64,000 nt of DNA from Planctomycetota bacterium (GTDB taxonomy: Bacteria; Planctomycetota; GCA-002687715): assembly GCA_009691765.1 (NCBI GenBank), contig SIAO01000002.1, positions 218,415 through 282,414 on the forward strand, read 5' to 3'. Made by a program: the position numbers and the translations under genes. Below, piece by piece: positions 49,807 through 55,686 of this stretch. The notes beneath the pieces are model-generated. The model made no database searches, was not told the DNA's origin, and saw nothing but the letters and a program-made list of their open reading frames with translations. Within the stretch, counting starts at the first letter, position 1. Every line of letters begins with the position of its first letter.

Positions 49807-50568
49807 TCACTTCCGCAGTGAAGCAATAATAGAGCGCAGGCGCGCTTGCGTGCCCGGCGAGAACCAGCATTCCGCGAATTGCCGCCTGTGTTCTGCACCA
49901 GCGGCACGCATCGACTCGAGCACCGGGGCGCGCAGCCAAGACTTGGTCAAGGACAGCGCCGCGGGTTCGCGTTGTAAGAGCTCGCGCAACAACGTCTCGC
50001 AGGCTGGCAACACTTCAGCCGCGGGCACGGCTTGATCCACCAACCCTGCGGCCAGCGCTTCGTCGGCGCTGTAATTCACGCCCATCAGAGCCATGCGCGT
50101 GAGTTGCTGTGGCGGCACCACCGCACATAACAAGCGCGTCACACCGTAGGGCAAGGCAACACCAACTTTCGATTCGTTAAGTCCGATGCGCGCATCGCCC
50201 TTGGCCATGATGCGCACATCCGCACACATCGCGAAAACGCAACCACCCGCCAGTGCCGAGCCCGAAAGTGCCGCCACAACCGGCCGCGGAAAGCCGTGCA
50301 GCAACGCCACCACTTCATCAAAGAGCGTAAGGAAACGCAGCAACATCGGCGCGTCATAGTCTGTCAACGCCACCAAATCGAGGCCAGGGCTAAACAGTTT
50401 CGCGTGGCCCGAAGCGAGCAACAAGCCGTGCACCGTGGGGTCGCGCCCCAAGCGGTGCAACTCGGCCTGCAAGTCCAGCAGGAGCGGCTCGTCGATCGCG
50501 TTGCCACGCGCCTTGTTCAGGACCAACCGCGCTAAGCCCTGATCTACGGAGACTTCGAAACCGGCCAT
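49807..50568 (-). CDS. Enoyl-CoA hydratase/isomerase family protein (crotonase)
   Basis: A 253-residue crotonase-fold protein acting on CoA thioesters. LARLVLNKARGNAIDEPLL, LLLASGHAKLFSPGLDLVAL (first oxyanion-hole strand) and PVVAALSGSALAGGCVFAMCAD (second, with GG) follow in order. FGLNE is replaced by RIGLNESKVGVALPYG, whose Glu is at the place of one catalytic Glu. The second hydratase Glu appears not to be conserved, so an isomerase or other crotonase activity is possible. No beta-oxidation neighbours are present. Confidence 0.85.
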   Translation of the reverse strand: MAGFEVSVDQGLARLVLNKARGNAIDEPLLLDLQAELHRLGRDPTVHGLLLASGHAKLFSPGLDLVALTDYDAPMLLRFLTLFDEVVALLHGFPRPVVAALSGSALAGGCVFAMCADVRIMAKGDARIGLNESKVGVALPYGVTRLLCAVVPPQQLTRMALMGVNYSADEALAAGLVDQAVPAAEVLPACETLLRELLQREPAALSLTKSWLRAPVLESMRAAGAEHRRQFAECWFSPGTQARLRSIIASLRK

Positions 50569-50602
50569 TGGATTCTCCGGGCAGAGCTTAGCCGTCGTCG
50601 CG

Positions 50603-51268
50603 TCACTTCGCTTCGCAGGCTTTCAACAGCGCTGCAAAGCTCGAGAGCGTGCTCCCCCGCGCTGTGACCCAAATGCTGTTGCCCACGATATGCGCGGATT
50701 CCAGTGGCCGTTCAAAATAATACGACGCGAGCGTGCACCAGTCTTGACCACTCCCTTTCGCTGGGATGGGCAGGAGTGTCGAGTAGATCGTCGCGCCGCG
50801 GTGAGCCACCGTTGAGATCTGTTCCACGGAGATCATGTTGGCGATATGCGCTGCGGCTCGTTGCGGGCGCGCCGATTCCACGATGGACGGAGCATGTGGT
50901 GAGGCACCCTCATAGAGCACATGCCCACTGGCTTCGAGGAGCGCTTCGAACACCACGTCAACGCGCTCCTTCGGAATCGACATGGGGCCACTCAGCATGA
51001 TCGAGGCTGATTTGTCGCGCGGTGGCACCAAGATGAAGCGCCGTGAAGAAGCCTCGCTCCACATGCGCAGCAGGACGCTGGTATCCAGCAATCCTGCGCT
51101 AAGTTCCACTGTGCTCGCCGTCTGCGTGCAGCGCACCTGCGCTGGGGCAGCCACCTCAACACGGACGACAGGGGCAACGCCCTTGACCTCCGTGGGTTCT
51201 TGAGACTGAACCTGTCCAAACGCTGCCAGCACTCCAAAGCTCATGATGATGAGTAGAAACTTCTGCAT
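50603..51268 (-). CDS. Exported protein with a secretin-N-like segment
   Basis: A 221-residue exported protein. ATG 51268 follows a strong GGAGGA site and gives a signal peptide (FLLIIMSFGVLAAFG). The central part (ILVPPRDKSASIMLSGPMSI, then VDVVFEALLEASGHVLY) resembles the N0/N1 domains of secretins, where short strands are followed by a helix and a glycine-bearing strand. A second similar segment (IYSTLLPIP to IWVTARG) follows. There is no secretin channel domain. It could be a relic or a periplasmic adaptor; the call is tentative. Confidence 0.55.
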   Translation of the reverse strand: MQKFLLIIMSFGVLAAFGQVQSQEPTEVKGVAPVVRVEVAAPAQVRCTQTASTVELSAGLLDTSVLLRMWSEASSRRFILVPPRDKSASIMLSGPMSIPKERVDVVFEALLEASGHVLYEGASPHAPSIVESARPQRAAAHIANMISVEQISTVAHRGATIYSTLLPIPAKGSGQDWCTLASYYFERPLESAHIVGNSIWVTARGSTLSSFAALLKACEAK

Positions 51269-51427
51269 GAATAGATCCTCCGGCCGCCAGACGCAGCACA
51301 GCAAGTCCTCATTCCCAAGCGACAATACAGAAAAACCACAAAAGGCTGGCGCGCCGCAAGACTGCCTTGATAATCACGGGTAGCTATCCGTTGTCGCCTC
51401 CGAACTCCGCCTCTGAGGAGCTTCACA

Positions 51428-51715
51428 TTGACTATGAGCCTGAGCACGGTGATGTCCGGCAAGGTGCTGGCCCTCAGCGCGTATGAAACATTACTTTCCT
51501 GGGATGACGAACACGCTGTCGTGGCGTTGAAGGCCTTCAACTATGGGCCTGCTGGGTCGGCGCTTGCCATCCATGGATTTGGCTATGGCATGAGCTCAGA
51601 AGATGCCGCGGATCATGAATCCCGGTTTGGCGCATCCCTTGAACGCCTCCTGCACTGCTTCGCGCGCAGCCATGTCCTTCCCTCGTGCCAAGATGGGGCC
51701 TCGGAGGGGTCCTAG
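51428..51715 (+). CDS. Possible small protein abutting rmuC
   Basis: A 95-codon frame whose TAG directly touches the ATG of rmuC. GAGGAG lies about 8 bases before a TTG start and 14 before an ATG at 51434. No known motif, signal peptide or membrane segment is seen; a central FNYGPAGSALAIHGFGYGM stretch is Gly-rich. It is reported because it fills part of a 447-base gap next to an abutting gene, but it could be chance. Confidence 0.25.
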   Translation: MTMSLSTVMSGKVLALSAYETLLSWDDEHAVVALKAFNYGPAGSALAIHGFGYGMSSEDAADHESRFGASLERLLHCFARSHVLPSCQDGASEGS

Positions 51716-52912
51716 ATGGAACTCGTGCTCGTCGGTTTGCTGGCGTTGGTAGTAGGTGGTGTGTTCGGCTGGATCCTCGGAGGCAAGTCGGCACGTTCCC
51801 ACTCTGAACAGCAAGCCGCGGCTCTTGAACTGCAAGCTGCCGCTCGCGAGAAGCAGGCAGCCGACGCTTTCGCGCGCTTGGCTGCCGATGCGTTGCAGCG
51901 CAATTCCGAACAGCTCGCGCAACTGGCGCAGGCGCGCTTGGCCACAACGTCTCAAGTCGTGAAGGACGATGGTGAGAAGCGCGAGTTGGCATTGCGCGCG
52001 CTCATCGATCCGTTGCAAAAGAGCCTCGAGAAAGTCCAACTCGCTTCGCAGAACTTGGAGAAAGTCCGCGAAGGCGCTTATTCCGATCTGAAAGTGCGTC
52101 TGGAGGAACTTGCTAAGCAAACCACGATTCTCGGCGAGCAGAGCCGCTCGCTCAGCACCACTTTGAAGGGTTCGGCGCAAGCGCGTGGGCAATGGGGCGA
52201 AATGGTGTTGCGTAACGTGGCCGAAGTTTCCGGAATGCTGGAACACTGCGATTTCGAATTGCAGGCGCAAACCGGAGCCGCGCGTCCCGACATGAGCGTG
52301 AAGTTGCCGGGAGGCGGGTGGATTCCTGTGGACGCCAAGGTGCCATTAGACGCCTATGCCCAAGCTTGTGACGCCACGGATGCCCGTGTGCAAAAGGAAT
52401 TGTTCGCGAAACATGCGCTCATGTTGCGTGGTCATGTGAAAGCGTTGAAGGCTCGCGACTATACGAGAGCACTCGGTAGCCCGGTGGATTTCACCGTGCT
52501 CTTCCTGCCAGCAGACGCACTGCTGTCAGCCGCGTTTCAAAGCGATCCGGAGTTGCAAGCGGACGCCATGCGCGAGCGCGTGTTGATTGCAACGCCTGTC
52601 ACACTTGTGGCGCTATTACGGACAGTCAGCCTGTACTGGCAACAACACAAAACCGATGCAAATGCCAAACTGCTCACGGAATCAGCCGCAAAGTTGCAAG
52701 GCTGCGTGGTGAAATTCGCGGAACACCTCGGCGGCATTGGAAAAGGTCTGAGCACTGCACTAGACGCATACAACGATGCGATAGGCAGCTACAAAGAGCG
52801 GCTGTTGCCACAGGGTCGCCGCGTAGAAGAACTGCTCGGGGCACAGAACACACAGAGCAAGGTGATTCCCGAGGTCAGCGGTGTGGATGCGGTGCCACGG
52901 CGCCTCAACTAG
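51716..52912 (+). CDS. rmuC: DNA recombination protein RmuC homologue
   Basis: A 398-residue protein with an N-terminal membrane helix (about residues 3-23), an Ala/Gln-rich coiled coil to about 140 and a C-terminal RmuC nuclease-like domain. Characteristic segments are LKGSAQARGQWGEMVLRNV, GMLEHCDF, PDMSVKLPGGGWIPVDAKVP, SPVDFTVLFLPADALLSAAF and VLIATPVTLVALLRTV. RmuC limits recombination-dependent inversions. It ends seven bases before the convergent HAAS/Sensor gene. Confidence 0.93.
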   Translation: MELVLVGLLALVVGGVFGWILGGKSARSHSEQQAAALELQAAAREKQAADAFARLAADALQRNSEQLAQLAQARLATTSQVVKDDGEKRELALRALIDPLQKSLEKVQLASQNLEKVREGAYSDLKVRLEELAKQTTILGEQSRSLSTTLKGSAQARGQWGEMVLRNVAEVSGMLEHCDFELQAQTGAARPDMSVKLPGGGWIPVDAKVPLDAYAQACDATDARVQKELFAKHALMLRGHVKALKARDYTRALGSPVDFTVLFLPADALLSAAFQSDPELQADAMRERVLIATPVTLVALLRTVSLYWQQHKTDANAKLLTESAAKLQGCVVKFAEHLGGIGKGLSTALDAYNDAIGSYKERLLPQGRRVEELLGAQNTQSKVIPEVSGVDAVPRRLN

Positions 52913-52919
52913 ACAAGCG

Positions 52920-53930
52920 TCACCCACGGGCCAGAGGCTGAGGCCGCACGACCTGGATTGATTTCACCACCTGTCCATAAAGCAATGCAACACCCTTCGA
53001 CAGCCACAGCGAGGCAGTGAGGATTGCCAATCCGAGGAGCGCCAGTCCAATGAGCAAGAACACGGGCACGTGAATCATGCCTGTGGCGTCGGGCATGTAG
53101 GTGTGGTCGAAGATGACGACGGAGCCATCGGAGGCACCCATGAATCTGGCTCCGCTGAAGAGCGTGACCACGGAGCCAACGGTCAACGCACCGCCGAGTG
53201 CCAAGAGCACCACTGTCACACAGAAGCAAAACACTGCGACAGGGAAATTGCCGATGAAGAATGCGACCGTCAGCCAACTGCGCACATCAGTCACCCACAC
53301 CCAGATGCGCCGCCAGAAGCCAGCAGTTCCGGTGGTGTCCACGCTCTGCATGCGTCGCGGCATGCGGATGCCGACAAAGGTCTCGATGACCTGACCGAGG
53401 AACAGCGAGATCATGCGCGTGCTGCCGAGCAACAGAATGAGCAAAGGTATGCCGAGCAGCGTCGGCAGTAGGCCGATGGCGGCGGAGCCAACGGCAACGG
53501 TCCACACGAAGGCCGCTGTGCCAATAAAGAACCCGAACAGCAAGAACAACACCGATCCCCAAGCGTGCGGATCAAACCAAACGCCCACAACGGGAATGGA
53601 GCGCAGCGCGCGTCGCTTCTCTACTGAAACCTGGGAACTGGAGGTTGCGCTGGACGCGGCAGCATCCGTGGCGACGTGCGCTCCGGCCGGAGCGGGTCGG
53701 CCTGGCGCTTCGCACAGATCGCAAACATAGGCGTGCGCGACTTCCTCGGCGCTGCCGTAGTCGGCGATGGCCTGAGCGGCGGACTTGCCTGCCGCTAGCG
53801 CAGAACGCAGGTGCGTTTCGGCATCCACGATGGCATCGTGCACAAGGGCTGCATCCGCGCCGTGAAGGGCGTGCTGAAGCGCGGCCAAATATGCGTTGAT
53901 GGCCTCCGTCGAAGAACTGTCAGCGTGCAT
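52920..53930 (-). CDS. HAAS-Sensor type membrane protein (PadR partner)
   Basis: A 336-residue protein. The N-terminal about 70 residues (AINAYLAALQHALHGADAAL, VDAETHLRSALAAGK, QAIADYGSAEEVAHAYV) form a HAAS-like helical domain often found beside PadR regulators. A Ser/Ala linker is followed by about six membrane helices arranged as in the putative Sensor family (WFDPHAWGSVLFLLFGFF, GRIW-like WRRIWVWVTDVRSW). The start overlaps the padR-like gene by 11 bases. Such pairs are thought to sense membrane or envelope conditions. Confidence 0.75.
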   Translation of the reverse strand: MHADSSSTEAINAYLAALQHALHGADAALVHDAIVDAETHLRSALAAGKSAAQAIADYGSAEEVAHAYVCDLCEAPGRPAPAGAHVATDAAASSATSSSQVSVEKRRALRSIPVVGVWFDPHAWGSVLFLLFGFFIGTAAFVWTVAVGSAAIGLLPTLLGIPLLILLLGSTRMISLFLGQVIETFVGIRMPRRMQSVDTTGTAGFWRRIWVWVTDVRSWLTVAFFIGNFPVAVFCFCVTVVLLALGGALTVGSVVTLFSGARFMGASDGSVVIFDHTYMPDATGMIHVPVFLLIGLALLGLAILTASLWLSKGVALLYGQVVKSIQVVRPQPLARG

Positions 53931-54300
53931 TGGAACCTCCGCTCAATCCGGTGCCGGAAATGACTCGATTCACCCAGCGCTCCGCGCCCTTCCAGAATGA
54001 AATCCATGTGGAAAGCGTGCGACGACCTTCCGGGGTGAGTCGGAAGCACTTGCGCGCAGGACCCTCATTGGAGGGCACCAGCGTGCTGGAAATCAGCCCC
54101 TCCGCCTCCATAGTTCGCAGCATGGGATACAGCGTCCCCTGCTTGAAGTTCAGGCCTTCAGGAGATTCTTCGGAGAGTTGACGAGCGATCTCGTAGCCGT
54201 GGATCGGCGCCTCACTGCGCTCGATGGCCGCGAGAACCACCAGCCAAGCTGTGCCGCTGGCGAGGTCGCGTTGGATCTTGTCGGTGAGTAGTACTGTCAT
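53920..54300 (-). CDS. PadR-family transcriptional regulator
   Basis: A 126-residue winged-helix regulator. LAAIERSEAPIHGYEIARQL and GTLYPMLRTMEAEGLIS (recognition and wing region) are the PadR hallmarks, followed by KCFRLTPEGRRTLSTW and a short dimerisation helix. ATG 54300 is preferred; a GTG two codons upstream is possible. The promoter region holds repeated ACAGTA/TACTGT half-sites right at the start codon, so the gene probably represses itself and the coupled membrane-protein gene. Confidence 0.92.
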   Translation of the reverse strand: MTVLLTDKIQRDLASGTAWLVVLAAIERSEAPIHGYEIARQLSEESPEGLNFKQGTLYPMLRTMEAEGLISSTLVPSNEGPARKCFRLTPEGRRTLSTWISFWKGAERWVNRVISGTGLSGGSNAR

Positions 54301-54327
54301 GTCCACAGTACTGTATTACACACAGTA
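54292..54327 (-). promoter_or_regulatory. Putative PadR operator (ACAGTA/TACTGT half-sites)
   Basis: TACTGT (54292-54297), ACAGTA (54305-54310), TACTGT (54309-54314, forming the palindrome ACAGTACTGT) and ACAGTA (54322-54327) cluster over the start codon and leader of the padR-like gene. Spacing and symmetry fit an autoregulatory dimer operator. Confidence 0.55.
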
Positions 54328-54423
54328 GCTGCGTCAAGGACTTTCTCCCGAGTTTTTTCTGGCGCACGCACCAAGGCAGCGCCGATCATTCAAGGTGCAC
54401 GAAAACGAACGCTCAATAACCCT

Positions 54424-54462
54424 GCAAAAGCACAGCAACCCCCGAAGCGTGAGCTTCGGGGG
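54424..54462 (-). terminator. Terminator hairpin beyond the truncated tRNA copy
   Basis: A perfect 10-pair stem (CCCCCGAAGC/GCTTCGGGGG) with a GTGA tetraloop is followed, on the minus strand, by TTGCTGTGCTTTT. It lies five bases past the tRNA-derived repeat at 54468, as expected for the original terminator of the tRNA gene before the insertion. Confidence 0.75.
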
Positions 54463-54467
54463 CGCCG

Positions 54468-54519
54468 AGATAGCGGGGGCAGGACTCGAACCTGCGACCT
54501 CCAGGTTATGAGCCTGGCG
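54468..54519 (-). repeat. Truncated tRNA-Met copy (52-base direct repeat, left; possible att site)
   Basis: These 52 bases are identical to 55520-55571. They contain tRNA nucleotides 25-73 (anticodon arm with CAT, variable loop, T arm and 3' acceptor strand) plus three bases beyond. The 5' part of a tRNA is absent, so this is not a functional gene. Confidence 0.85.
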
Positions 54520-54569
54520 CCGGGGGCAATAGGCCCTCCTAAGTCGCGGTTTCTGAGTGCGCAGCGCCG

Positions 54570-54914
54570 CTACTTTTTGTATCGAATGGCCACTCCCATC
54601 GCCCATCGGGTGTAAGCACCAAAACCGCCCGGCACGACACCTTCGTCCGTAATCAACACCGCATGCGCGCCAAGTTCAGCAGCCTTCGTGCGAAGTGCGT
54701 TGTGCATTTTCGCAACATCGGCGACATCGAACCCGCTCACAGTCGCAGTGCCCAGCTCCTCGTAGCTCTTCTCGGGGCGGGTCTTGAGAATTTCAACATC
54801 ATTGGCATTCGTCGGGTCGAAGCTGCCCTTGTGCGTCTTGGTGATGTCCACCGCAGCGCAGGCAACAAACAATGACACGATTACAAGAAAACAAACTCCC
54901 TTACGTAGCTTCAT
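54570..54914 (-). CDS. Small lipoprotein, paralogue of the gene at 54916-55317
   Basis: A 114-residue predicted lipoprotein. The signal peptide (VCFLVIVSLFVACA) has its Cys near residue 19. The mature part has DVEILKTRPEKSYEELGTA and LRTKAAELGAHAVLITDEG, a pattern of small envelope lipoproteins in which a strand-helix unit ends in KAAELGA-AV. It follows its paralogue by one base. The DNA is noticeably AT-richer than in neighbouring genes, and the pair lies between two copies of a tRNA 3' end, consistent with acquired cargo. Function unknown. Confidence 0.75.
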   Translation of the reverse strand: MKLRKGVCFLVIVSLFVACAAVDITKTHKGSFDPTNANDVEILKTRPEKSYEELGTATVSGFDVADVAKMHNALRTKAAELGAHAVLITDEGVVPGGFGAYTRWAMGVAIRYKK

Positions 54915-54915
54915 C

Positions 54916-55317
54916 TCATTCTCTCCCTGATATGTACTTGATCGCTGTTCCTACGATCCGCGAGTAGTAGGCTCCTGCCTGCCGCTCGTTGGTCGCCCAT
55001 TGTTCTGCAAGGTCTACGCGACCGCCAAGGTAGCGCACGATGACTGCATCCGCCCCAATCTCTGCCGCCTTCCGCCGCATGTCCTCTTCGTCTTCAAGAC
55101 GAGCTTGAAAATCTGCAATGACTTTGAAGGGGCGTGTGGGGTTCAACCTGAGGACTTGAACGTCCTCGGGAGCCTTCGGGTCGTACCGCTCCTCTCCGTA
55201 ATATCGATTGGCAATATCTGACGCGCAAGATCCCAAACCAAGGCTCATGAGCATGAGCATCGCAAAACAACCCAATACCGTCGCCGTCGACCTAGTGAGA
55301 CTCTGCGTACCACACAT
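54916..55317 (-). CDS. Small lipoprotein, first of a paralogous pair
   Basis: A 133-residue predicted lipoprotein. ATG 55317 follows AGGAGG by nine bases and gives a signal peptide ending in LGLGSC. The mature part shares the pattern of the next gene: DVQVLRLNPTRPFKVIADFQ aligns with its DVEILKTRPEKSYEELGTA, and MRRKAAEIGADAVIVRYLGG with its LRTKAAELGAHAV. It ends with GTAIKYI as the neighbour ends with GVAIRYK. The two probably arose by duplication. A longer frame to 55497 would run into the tRNA terminator and is not supported. Confidence 0.75.
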   Translation of the reverse strand: MCGTQSLTRSTATVLGCFAMLMLMSLGLGSCASDIANRYYGEERYDPKAPEDVQVLRLNPTRPFKVIADFQARLEDEEDMRRKAAEIGADAVIVRYLGGRVDLAEQWATNERQAGAYYSRIVGTAIKYISGRE

Positions 55318-55474
55318 GTTTAGTGCCTCCTGCTGGCAGCTAAGGGCTTCAGCCACCTTTATCCAATAAAGCAGATTACACAATAGAAGCAAATCATGCG
55401 CAAGTGGAAGTTCGTAAGTCATTACGCCGCTATCAAGGCGCATCTTGGTTCCTGCCGCCCCGGTCGACGCCACC

Positions 55475-55517
55475 AAAACGACAGCGCCCCCCGGCACCGG
55501 ACGGTGACGGAGGGCAC
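55475..55517 (-). terminator. Terminator hairpin just 3' of the intact tRNA-Met gene
   Basis: On the minus strand GCCCTCCGTCACC pairs with GGTGCCGGGGGGC around GTCC, followed by GCTGTCGTTTT. It starts five bases after the tRNA 3' end, inside the segment bracketed by the direct repeats. Confidence 0.7.
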
Positions 55518-55519
55518 TT

Positions 55520-55571
55520 AGATAGCGGGGGCAGGACTCGAACCTGCGACCTCCAGGTTATGAGCCTGGCG
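55520..55571 (-). repeat. 52-base direct repeat, right copy (inside intact tRNA-Met)
   Basis: Identical to 54468-54519, offset 1,052 bases; it covers the 3' two thirds of the intact tRNA gene. See the left copy. Confidence 0.85.
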
Positions 55572-55595
55572 AGCTGCCAACTGCTCCACCCCGCG
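55523..55595 (-). tRNA. tRNA-Met (CAT), initiator type
   Basis: A 73-base cloverleaf on the minus strand. The acceptor starts CGCGGGG and ends CCCCGCT plus A73. The D stem is GAGC/GCTC, the anticodon stem CCAGG/CCTGG with loop CTCATAA (anticodon at 55560-55562), and the T arm GCAGG-TTCGAGT-CCTGC. Position 1 (C) does not pair with position 72 (T), and the D stem has A11-U24; both point to an initiator tRNA. CCA is not encoded. Confidence 0.92.
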
Positions 55596-55686
55596 GTAGA
55601 GGTTGGCATAGTAGGTCGCTCCTCGGCGCCTTTCAACCCTCCGCACACTTCTGTTCAACGCAGCAAAGAACGCCAGACAGCAGTGC

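Noticed and set aside
54468-54560. A second functional tRNA-Met gene at the left repeat
   Set aside because: Only tRNA nucleotides 25-73 are present; the flanking sequence cannot supply an acceptor 5' strand or D arm.
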